From: an uncultured Collinsella sp.
Lineage (GTDB): Bacteria > Actinomycetota > Coriobacteriia > Coriobacteriales > Coriobacteriaceae
DNA: 15,806 bases
Direction of reading: 5' to 3'
NCBI GenBank assembly: GCA_900551195.1
Contig: URVD01000013.1
Coordinates: 1 to 15,806, forward strand
Every line of letters starts with the position of its first letter. Position 1 is the first letter of the stretch. Under the pieces are notes generated by a model. It did not search any database. It was not told where the DNA came from and saw only the letters and a program-made list of their open reading frames with translations. Below, in pieces: positions 1 to 5,577 of the stretch. The position numbers were made by a program, and so were the translations under genes.

Positions 1-365
1 ATCCGATGAGCATTCTCACCGGTCACGAGGTTGTTGTCGACGGCGCCTACCTCGGTGGCGCCGACGGTTCCGTCCCGGGTCTCGCCAACGTTGAGCCCGA
101 GGGCTACGTGCGTCAGTGGAAGGCCGCTCAGGCTGGTGACTGGGCTACCGTCAAGGCCGAGCAGGATCGCCTCAATGAGATTTCGCACATTTGGGATGTC
201 ACCTCGGGCGTCCAGGGCTATGCCGGTGGCGTCGGCGCCTTCAAGACCGCTATGAACCTCATGGGCATCTTCGACAGCCCGACCATGCCGCGCCCGGTGA
301 AGGCCATGACCGGCGAGAACGTCGAGGCGATTAAGAAGGTCCTTCAGGACAACGGTCTCCTGTAA
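1..365 (+). CDS. nanA: N-acetylneuraminate lyase / DapA-family aldolase, 3' part
   Basis: The reading frame is open from the window edge to a TAA at 363-365, so only about 120 C-terminal residues are visible and the start lies outside. The segment has the glycine-rich GADGSVPGLANV stretch typical of the end of the (beta/alpha)8 barrel in the DHDPS/N-acetylneuraminate lyase family, followed by the C-terminal helical region. The Schiff-base lysine and catalytic tyrosine lie upstream and cannot be checked. Family membership is clear. The choice of N-acetylneuraminate lyase (sialic acid to ManNAc plus pyruvate) over dihydrodipicolinate synthase or another keto-acid aldolase is an inference from the two genes that follow, nanK and nanE, which handle the ManNAc product. 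An in-frame ATG at position 6 is internal, not a start. Confidence 0.75.
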   Translation, partial: PMSILTGHEVVVDGAYLGGADGSVPGLANVEPEGYVRQWKAAQAGDWATVKAEQDRLNEISHIWDVTSGVQGYAGGVGAFKTAMNLMGIFDSPTMPRPVKAMTGENVEAIKKVLQDNGLL

Positions 366-378
366 AGCTTCCCCGGGC

Positions 379-454
379 GCCCGACCTCGCCGTTCAACCG
401 TGCGGCCATGACCCATTAGGTTAATGGCCACACGGTTTCTCGGCGATCTCGGGC
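379..454. repeat. Long imperfect inverted repeat between the lyase gene and nanK
   Basis: Arms of 31 nt at 379-409 and 424-454 flank a 14-nt centre. The arms match at 25 of 31 positions, and the innermost blocks AACCGTG and GGCCAT pair fully apart from one C/A mismatch between them. No T tract follows on either strand, so it does not look like an ordinary intrinsic terminator. It could be an mRNA-stabilising or processing hairpin between the lyase and nanK, an operator, or a dispersed palindromic element. The rest of the 366-537 gap shows no clear promoter. Confidence 0.7.
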
Positions 455-537
455 ACCTGGAAAACCTTTACCGCGCTGTGACGGCTAGCCTGACGGCGCA
501 TTTCCTGTAGTTGTTTTTATCTCCGAAGGAGAGCGAC

Positions 538-1503
538 ATGGAGAACAAGTACGTCTGCTCTGTCGATATCGGCGGAACTAAGATCGCGACTGCCATCATG
601 GAGTACCCGGCTGACGGCAGCGTGCCCCATCCCGTATTTGAGGCCGAGGTTCCCACCGAGGCCCAGGAGGGCGGCGAGGCCGTCTTCCAGCGTATCGAGG
701 CGTCCATCAAGGCTGCTCTCGAGGCGAATCCCGATGTCGAGGTCCTTGGCGTCGGTATCGGTGCTGCCGGCGTCGTCGATCCCAAGACGGGCGCCATCGC
801 GTATGCCAATGAGATCATGCCCGGCTGGTCCGGCGTTCAGTTGGGGCCGCGTCTGCGCGAGGACCTCGGTCTTCCCGTTGCCGTTGTAGGCGACGTGCAG
901 GCTCATGCTCTGGGCGAGGCCCACTGGGGCGTCGGCAAGGGCAAGTTCTCCGTCTTGTGTCTTGGCATCGGTACGGGCATCGGCGGCGCATATGTCGAGA
1001 ACGGCCGCGTGATGCAGGGCTTCCATGGTGCTGCCGGTCATATGGGCCACATCGAGTGCTCGGCTGCCGCCGGCATTCCCTGCGCCTGCGGGCGTTCCGG
1101 CCATCTGGAGTCGGTTGCTTCGGGCACTTCCATTGGTCGTATGTACGATGAGCGCTTTGGTCGCGTCGACCCCAGCCGTCCTTCGGTCGGTCGCGATGTG
1201 AACGACCTGTGCCGTGCGGGCGACGCAAAGGCGACCGAGGTCATCCATGACGCCGGCTTTGCGCTGGGTGCCAGCTTGGGCTCGCTCGCTAACATCCTGG
1301 ACCCTGAGGTCATCGTGCTTTCGGGTGGCGTGATTCACCAAGGTCCCGATTGGCGTTCGCAGACGTGGAAGGATTCGGTGCACGAGGGCTATGCCAGCCA
1401 AGCGCTCGATCCGCTTCAGGACACGCCGATCCTCATCGGTTCTCTGGAGGGCGATGCTCCGCTCATCGGTGCCGCTGAGCATCTTCTTGCCTCGTTGAAG
1501 TAA
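538..1503 (+). CDS. nanK: ROK-family kinase, probable N-acetylmannosamine kinase
   Basis: This 321-residue protein would phosphorylate ManNAc to ManNAc-6-phosphate with ATP in the cytoplasm. The N-terminal phosphate-binding motif DIGGTK is at residues 10-15, and the expected catalytic aspartate is D119 in VVGDVQA. A second glycine-rich loop, GIGTGIGG, is at 143-150. The ROK zinc region follows: AGHMGH (166-171), CACG (182-185), then GH at 188-189 where the family usually has a third cysteine. The start at 538 is chosen because AAGGAG at 526-531 sits 6 nt upstream; an in-frame TTG at 511 would lie ahead of this site. Substrate is inferred from the flanking lyase and nanE; ROK kinases for glucose or other aminosugars look similar, so glucokinase is the main alternative. 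An 11-bp hairpin follows the stop. Confidence 0.82.
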   Translation: MENKYVCSVDIGGTKIATAIMEYPADGSVPHPVFEAEVPTEAQEGGEAVFQRIEASIKAALEANPDVEVLGVGIGAAGVVDPKTGAIAYANEIMPGWSGVQLGPRLREDLGLPVAVVGDVQAHALGEAHWGVGKGKFSVLCLGIGTGIGGAYVENGRVMQGFHGAAGHMGHIECSAAAGIPCACGRSGHLESVASGTSIGRMYDERFGRVDPSRPSVGRDVNDLCRAGDAKATEVIHDAGFALGASLGSLANILDPEVIVLSGGVIHQGPDWRSQTWKDSVHEGYASQALDPLQDTPILIGSLEGDAPLIGAAEHLLASLK

Positions 1504-1519
1504 ACGTATCTGCTGTAGG

Positions 1520-1550
1520 AGCCTCCCGAGACAACAGGCCTCGGGAGGCT
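1520..1550 (+). terminator. Perfect 11-bp hairpin between nanK and nanE, terminator-like
   Basis: AGCCTCCCGAG (1520-1530) and CTCGGGAGGCT (1540-1550) are exact reverse complements around a 9-nt loop. The sequence after it, GTTCTAAG, lacks a real T run, so strong termination is doubtful. A partial terminator or an mRNA-stabilising hairpin that sets the nanK:nanE ratio is more likely. Confidence 0.5.
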
Positions 1551-1573
1551 GTTCTAAGAAAGGTTGCAGCCTT

Positions 1574-2260
1574 ATGACCGTCGATCCTTTGATTCAATCC
1601 CTGAAGGGCAAGCTCGTCGTGAGCGTTCAGGCGTATATGGGCGAGCCGCTTCGTACGCCCGAGACCATGGCTCAAATGTCTCGCGCTTGCGAGCTCGGCG
1701 GCGCTGCCGCCATTCGCTGCCAGGGCCTTGCCGACATTGCCGCCATTAAGGGTCGCTGTGAGGTTCCCGTCATCGGCCTGTGGAAGGATGGGCACGAGGG
1801 CGTTTACATCACGCCGACGCTGCGCCACGCTCGCGCCTGCGTTGCTGCGGGTGCCGATATCGTGGCGATCGACGCCACCGATCGTCCGCGTCCCGATGGC
1901 AAGACCGTCGAAGATACTTTCCGTCCGCTGCACGAGGAGGGCGTGCTCCTGATGGCCGACTGTGCCACCATCGAGGATATTCGTCGTGCTGTCGACATGG
2001 GCTTCGACCTGGTGTCCACCACGCTGTCTCATGGTGTTGCCGCCATCGACTGCACCATGGCCGATGGCCCCGATCTGCCGCTCCTGCGTCAGGCGACCGA
2101 GGAATTCCCCGGCCTTCCCATCATTTGCGAGGGTCGCGTGCATACGCCCGAGGAGGCTCGCGCCGCGATCGATGCTGGCGCCTGGGCCGTTGTCGTCGGC
2201 ACCGCCATCACGCACCCCACGAGTATTACGAGTTGGTTCAAGGCTGCGCTTGAGGCGTAA
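1574..2260 (+). CDS. nanE: N-acetylmannosamine-6-phosphate 2-epimerase
   Basis: This 228-residue TIM-barrel enzyme would convert ManNAc-6-phosphate to GlcNAc-6-phosphate, the step after the kinase encoded just upstream. It matches the NanE family along its whole length: LKGKLVVSVQA near the N terminus, GGAAAIRCQG (42-51), PVIGLWKD with the expected catalytic lysine K71, VYITPT (77-82), AIDATDRPRP (98-107), STTLSHG (148-154), CEGRVHTP (185-192) and VVVGTAITHP (206-215). The length is normal. AAAGG at 1559-1563 lies 10 nt before the ATG. It probably belongs to the lyase-nanK-nanE transcript, although a hairpin separates it from nanK. A T-tracted hairpin follows about 50 nt after the stop. No nagA or nagB and no sialic-acid transporter are visible here, so those functions must lie elsewhere. 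Confidence 0.93.
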   Translation: MTVDPLIQSLKGKLVVSVQAYMGEPLRTPETMAQMSRACELGGAAAIRCQGLADIAAIKGRCEVPVIGLWKDGHEGVYITPTLRHARACVAAGADIVAIDATDRPRPDGKTVEDTFRPLHEEGVLLMADCATIEDIRRAVDMGFDLVSTTLSHGVAAIDCTMADGPDLPLLRQATEEFPGLPIICEGRVHTPEEARAAIDAGAWAVVVGTAITHPTSITSWFKAALEA

Positions 2261-2287
2261 GACAGGCCTCGTATCCGCTCGGGGCGG

Positions 2288-2293
2288 TATACT
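2288..2293 (+). promoter_or_regulatory. Possible -10 element ahead of rapZ
   Basis: TATACT at 2288-2293 is a good -10 match preceded by GG, as at the gap and secG promoters in this window. No convincing -35 lies 16-18 nt upstream. If used, transcription would start near 2300, placing the hairpin at 2312-2341 inside the rapZ 5' leader. Confidence 0.4.
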
Positions 2294-2311
2294 CAATATA
2301 GGCAATTGACC

Positions 2312-2348
2312 GCGCGGGATCCGGGTTGCTGGGTCCCGCGCTTGTTTT
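2312..2348 (+). terminator. Hairpin plus T tract between nanE and rapZ; terminator or rapZ leader attenuator
   Basis: GCGCGGGA (2312-2319) pairs exactly with TCCCGCGC (2334-2341), with further CC/GG pairing inside, and TTGTTTT follows at 2342-2348. It probably ends the nan transcript. The T tract runs to within two bases of the rapZ ribosome binding site, and a -10-like site lies upstream, so it may also act as an attenuator for rapZ. Confidence 0.68.
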
Positions 2349-2361
2349 CGGGAGGCAACAC

Positions 2362-3282
2362 ATGCAAAAGGGAGATGCCATGGATGCGGCGGAGCGCTCG
2401 GAGCGCATCCCCGATATCGTCATCATCACCGGAATGTCCGGATCAGGCCGCACACAGGCCATGCACGTGTTCGAGGACATGGGCTATTTTTGCATCGATA
2501 ACCTGCCTCCGCGTCTCATCGCCCAGCTTGCCGAGCTCGTCGGCATCAATACGGGCGTGGGCAGGCATCTCGCCGTCACCTGCGATTTGCGTAGCCAGGG
2601 ACTGTTTGACGAGTTGCTCGATGCGGTCGCCGCTCTCGAAGAGCGCGAGATGAGCTGCGACATCGTGTTCCTGGAGGCTTCTGACGAGGTGCTGATTCGT
2701 CGCTACAGCGAAAATCGCCGCCGTCATCCCATTGCCAAGCCGGGGGAGACTACGGCCGATGCCATTCAGCGCGAGCGCCTTCAGCTGCAGGGCGTGCGCG
2801 ACCGAGCCGATATGATTATCGACACGAGCCGTCTGCGCACCTCTGCGCTGCGCAACAAGCTGCGTATGGCATTTTCCGAGCTGTCCGACCAGCAGCTCAT
2901 GGACGTCCACGTGTTCTCGTTTGGCTTTAAGCACGGCATGCCCGTCGAGGCGGACATTATGATCGACGTCCGCTTCCTGCCTAATCCGTTCTACGATCCC
3001 GAGATGCGCACGATGACCGGTCTCGATAAAAAGGTCTCCGATTTTGTTCTGGACCATCCCAAGACGCAGGAGTTTTGGAAGGCTTGGACACAGCTGCTCG
3101 ATACGGTGATGCCGGGCTATATCGCGGAGGGCAAGCCGCAGCTTTCTATCGCCATCGGCTGTACAGGCGGCCAGCACCGCAGCGTTGCCATTGCCGAAGC
3201 CACGGCACGTTATTTGGAAGGCGCCCAATATCACGTGAGCATTTCCCATCGCGACCTGTCGCGCGCCAACACGAAGGCATAG
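2362..3282 (+). CDS. rapZ: RapZ/YvcJ-type P-loop nucleotide-binding protein
   Basis: This is the RapZ (YvcJ) family. In E. coli RapZ is an RNA-binding adaptor controlling glucosamine-6-phosphate synthase; in Gram-positive bacteria it is an ATP/GTP-binding protein of less certain role. From 2362 it has 306 residues. The Walker A is GMSGSGRT (24-31) with arginine in place of the usual lysine, a variant I recall from actinobacterial members. The conserved C-terminal domain shows FGFKHGMP (187-194), DVRFLPNPF (202-210) and GCTGGQHRSV (266-275). The start at 2362 has GGAGG at 2351-2355 with a 6-nt spacer. The next Met at 2380 also has GGGAG and would give 300 residues, nearer the family length, so the start is not settled. 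whiA begins 6 nt after the stop. The gene normally found between them, yvcK, is absent. Confidence 0.92.
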   Translation: MQKGDAMDAAERSERIPDIVIITGMSGSGRTQAMHVFEDMGYFCIDNLPPRLIAQLAELVGINTGVGRHLAVTCDLRSQGLFDELLDAVAALEEREMSCDIVFLEASDEVLIRRYSENRRRHPIAKPGETTADAIQRERLQLQGVRDRADMIIDTSRLRTSALRNKLRMAFSELSDQQLMDVHVFSFGFKHGMPVEADIMIDVRFLPNPFYDPEMRTMTGLDKKVSDFVLDHPKTQEFWKAWTQLLDTVMPGYIAEGKPQLSIAIGCTGGQHRSVAIAEATARYLEGAQYHVSISHRDLSRANTKA

Positions 3283-3288
3283 GCCTGC

Positions 3289-4218
3289 ATGTCGTTTACC
3301 GCTGAGGTGCGCGACGAGCTTGCGCGCTGCGAACCCGAATGTGAATACTGCGATTTGTCGACGCTTGCCGCCCTCACGCGCGTGAGCGGTACGCTCTCGC
3401 TTACCGGCTCTGGGCGGTATCGTTTGACGGTTGCGACTGAGACGGGAGCCGTTGCGCGCACGATGATCACGCTGACGCATCGCATCCTTAAGCTCAAAAC
3501 GGAGTTCACCGTCCGTAAATCTGTATTGCATAAGGTTCGAAACTACCTCATCACCTTGCCCGATCAACCCGACCTGGATAAGGCTCTGGTGCTGCTGGGT
3601 ATCCTCGACCGTAGGGGAGGACTTGTTGCCGGCGTGCCCCGACATATCGTTGCCCGTCCTTGCTGTAGACTTGCCTATATCCGCGGCGCGCTCATCGCGG
3701 GCGGCTTCGTGGCCGATCCACGCGGCGATTTTCATTTGGAGATCGCGGTGCAGGGCGAGCAATATGCCAAGGGGCTTTGCGATCTGTTGGAGCAGGTTGG
3801 GGTCCATGCTCGTGTTAATGCACGGCGGGGGTCATATGCCGTGTACATTAAGAGTGCCGAGGAAATCGAGCATCTTTTAAAGCTGATTGGTGCCAAGCGC
3901 AGCGTTGCCGAGATTGAGGAGGCGCGCGCGGTCAAGTTGGTTAAGAACGATGTGAACCGTCGCGTGAACGCCGAGCTCGCCAACCAGACCAGAAGCGCCG
4001 GTGCTGCCCAACATCAGCTTGCGCTTATCGATGAGCTCGAACAGCGGGGTTTGCGCGACACGCTTCCGGATGCCTTGGCGGTCTTTTGCGACCTGCGCGA
4101 GCGCTATCCCGATCTTTCGCTGCGTGATTTAGGGGAGATGGCTGACCCTCCCTTGTCGAAGTCTGCCCTCTACCATCGAGTTTTGAGGCTTGAAAAGCTC
4201 ATTGAAGCAAACAGGTAG
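3289..4218 (+). CDS. whiA: WhiA-type DNA-binding regulator
   Basis: This 309-residue protein is the WhiA/YvcL regulator of Gram-positive bacteria, a sporulation regulator in Streptomyces and linked to cell division in Bacillus. An N-terminal domain derived from LAGLIDADG homing endonucleases covers roughly residues 20-200, with a degenerate motif in CRLAYIRGALIAGG (126-139). A linker containing VNRRVNAELANQ (222-233) leads to a C-terminal helix-turn-helix around 276-304 that includes LSKSALYHR. The ribosome binding site is weak (AAGG at 3274-3277, 11-nt spacer), so translation is probably coupled to rapZ, whose stop is 6 nt upstream. Cysteines 14, 18 and 21 form a C-x3-C-x2-C pattern near the N terminus. 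No terminator is seen after the stop; the gap promoter region follows. Confidence 0.93.
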   Translation: MSFTAEVRDELARCEPECEYCDLSTLAALTRVSGTLSLTGSGRYRLTVATETGAVARTMITLTHRILKLKTEFTVRKSVLHKVRNYLITLPDQPDLDKALVLLGILDRRGGLVAGVPRHIVARPCCRLAYIRGALIAGGFVADPRGDFHLEIAVQGEQYAKGLCDLLEQVGVHARVNARRGSYAVYIKSAEEIEHLLKLIGAKRSVAEIEEARAVKLVKNDVNRRVNAELANQTRSAGAAQHQLALIDELEQRGLRDTLPDALAVFCDLRERYPDLSLRDLGEMADPPLSKSALYHRVLRLEKLIEANR

Positions 4219-4290
4219 GTTAAAGTATCGACTTATATACGGATTTAGCTGCTATTTTATTCTTTAAAGCGTTTTAACGCAAATTTGATT

Positions 4291-4320
4291 TTCAATTTCG
4301 AGCATTCTCGTGAAATTCAA
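4291..4320. promoter_or_regulatory. AT-rich inverted repeat over the gap promoter, possible operator
   Basis: TTCAATTTC (4291-4299) and GAAATTCAA (4312-4320) are inverted copies with one mismatch. Between them CGAG (4299-4302) and CTCG (4307-4310) form a second small dyad. The right arm overlaps the candidate -35 of gap. It could bind a repressor controlling glycolytic flux; no specific regulator is recognised. Confidence 0.4.
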
Positions 4321-4339
4321 GTCAAAAAAAAGGTATATT
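4310..4339 (+). promoter_or_regulatory. Candidate gap promoter
   Basis: TATATT at 4334-4339 (five of six consensus bases) lies 18 nt after GTGAAA at 4310-4315 (four of six). The 4219-4411 gap is the most AT-rich stretch of the high-GC part, as expected for a strong promoter. The leader would be about 65 nt. Confidence 0.5.
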
Positions 4340-4411
4340 AGGCGAGTGGTTAGTTTGTGGGCCTCAACGGCGGGCGCTGTAGCTTGCGGGGGCCTTACGA
4401 AAGGAGACACA

Positions 4412-5437
4412 ATGGCAGTAAAGGTTGCTATTAACGGCTTCGGTCGCATCGGTCGTCTGGCTTTCCGTCAGATGTTCGGTCATGAGGGCTCCGAGATCGT
4501 CGCTATCAACGACCTCACCTCTCCCGATATGCTCGCTTACCTGCTGAAGTACGACTCCACGCAGGGCAACTACGCTCGCGATCACGAGGTCGTTGCTGGC
4601 GAGGATTCCATCACCGTTGACGGCAAGGAGATCAAGATCTACAAGGAGGCCGACGCCAACAACCTGCCTTGGGGCGACCTCGACGTCGACGTCGTTCTCG
4701 AGTGCACCGGTTTCTACACCAGCAAGGCTAAGGCTCAGGCCCACATCAACGCTGGCGCCAAGAAGGTCGTCATCTCCGCTCCGGCCGGCAGCGATCTGCC
4801 CACCATCGTGTACAACGTCAACCACGAGACGCTGACCGCTGAGGACAACATCATCTCCGCCGCTTCCTGCACCACCAACTGCCTCGCCCCGATGGCCAAG
4901 GGTCTGAACGACTTCGCTCCCATCGTGTCCGGCATCATGACCACCATTCACGCCTGGACTGGCGACCAGATGCCGCTCGACGGCCCGCAGCGCAAGGGCA
5001 ACTTCCGTCGCTCCCGCGCCTGCTCCGAGAACATCGTCCCGAACACCACGGGCGCTGCCAAGGCCATCGGCCTGGTTCTCCCCGAGCTCAACGGCAAGCT
5101 CATCGGTGCCGCCCAGCGCGTCCCGACGCCGACCGGCTCGCTGACCAACCTCTACGCCGTCGTTGACAAGAAGGTCACCGTCGACGAGGTCAACGCTGCC
5201 ATGAAGGCCTACGCCGAGACCATCCCCGATACCTTCGCCTACAACGAGGACCAGATCGTCTCCCGCGACATCGTCGGCGAGACCCACGGCTCCATCTTCG
5301 ACGCCACTCAGACCATGTGCTCTGACCTCGGCAACGGCCAGACCCTCGTTCAGGTCACCTCTTGGTACGACAACGAGAACTCTTACACCTCTCAGATGGT
5401 CCGCACCATCAAGTACTTCGAGAAGTTCGTTGCTTAA
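4412..5437 (+). CDS. gap: Glyceraldehyde-3-phosphate dehydrogenase, type I
   Basis: This 341-residue cytoplasmic enzyme catalyses NAD-dependent oxidative phosphorylation of glyceraldehyde-3-phosphate to 1,3-bisphosphoglycerate. The Rossmann motif INGFGRIGR is at residues 7-15 and D34 in AIND suggests NAD preference. The catalytic cysteine is C153 in [10 protein letters not shown] (151-160) and H180 is the partner histidine. The S-loop contains [12 protein letters not shown], about two residues longer than the common form. The C terminus has [13 protein letters not shown] (318-330). The start is set by AAAGGAGA at 4400-4407, 4 nt from the ATG; an in-frame GTG at 4310 coincides with the promoter and is rejected. 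Codon choice is strongly biased to C-ending codons, consistent with high expression. A strong terminator follows, so gap probably makes extra monocistronic mRNA. Confidence 0.97.
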   Translation: MAVKVAINGFGRIGRLAFRQMFGHEGSEIVAINDLTSPDMLAYLLKYDSTQGNYARDHEVVAGEDSITVDGKEIKIYKEADANNLPWGDLDVDVVLECTGFYTSKAKAQAHINAGAKKVVISAPAGSDLPTIVYNVNHETLTAEDNIISAASCTTNCLAPMAKGLNDFAPIVSGIMTTIHAWTGDQMPLDGPQRKGNFRRSRACSENIVPNTTGAAKAIGLVLPELNGKLIGAAQRVPTPTGSLTNLYAVVDKKVTVDEVNAAMKAYAETIPDTFAYNEDQIVSRDIVGETHGSIFDATQTMCSDLGNGQTLVQVTSWYDNENSYTSQMVRTIKYFEKFVA

Positions 5438-5474
5438 TTTAGCTTTTAGCGAATAGCTCGTTGAGCGTCTAAAG

Positions 5475-5521
5475 AAGGGCGCGGCCTTATAGGGCTTACA
5501 CCCTAGGGTCGCGCCCTTTTT
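5475..5521 (+). terminator. Strong intrinsic terminator after gap
   Basis: AAGGGCGCGGCC (5475-5486) pairs with GGTCGCGCCCTT (5507-5518), with one G-T wobble. An inner stem TAGGG/CCCTA is enclosed, and a T run ends at 5521. It lies between gap and pgk, and no pgk promoter is obvious downstream, so partial readthrough is likely. Confidence 0.85.
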
Positions 5522-5531
5522 ATAAGAAATC

Positions 5532-5554
5532 GTCTGCCGTAATGGGAGGCAGAC
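5532..5554 (+). other. Small leader hairpin before pgk
   Basis: GTCTGCC (5532-5538) and GGCAGAC (5548-5554) are exact inverted copies around a 9-nt loop, just after the gap terminator and ahead of the pgk ribosome binding site. It may protect the 5' end of the pgk message after processing. It could also be chance. Confidence 0.35.
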
Positions 5555-5577
5555 ACGTACGAAAGGTAGAAGCAAAC

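Noticed and set aside
1..365. Dihydrodipicolinate synthase (lysine biosynthesis) for the first partial gene
   Set aside because: It cannot be excluded by the fragment itself, but adjacency to nanK and nanE makes a sialic-acid lyase the better call. The catalytic residues lie outside the window.
511..537. Upstream TTG start for nanK adding nine residues
   Set aside because: The AAGGAG ribosome binding site lies downstream of that TTG and is correctly spaced for the ATG at 538, where the protein begins like other ROK kinases.
3328..3351. C-x3-C-x2-C in WhiA read as a radical SAM motif
   Set aside because: The rest of the protein is plainly WhiA with no SAM-binding barrel features. The spacing match is coincidental.
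2443..3807. A 454-codon minus-strand frame spanning rapZ and whiA
   Set aside because: It crosses two well-supported genes and their junction, and its translation has no recognisable motif. It is a composition artefact.
4310..4411. Extended N terminus for GAPDH from a GTG at 4310
   Set aside because: The added 34 residues are unrelated to GAPDH, overlap the promoter, and precede a strong ribosome binding site for the ATG at 4412.
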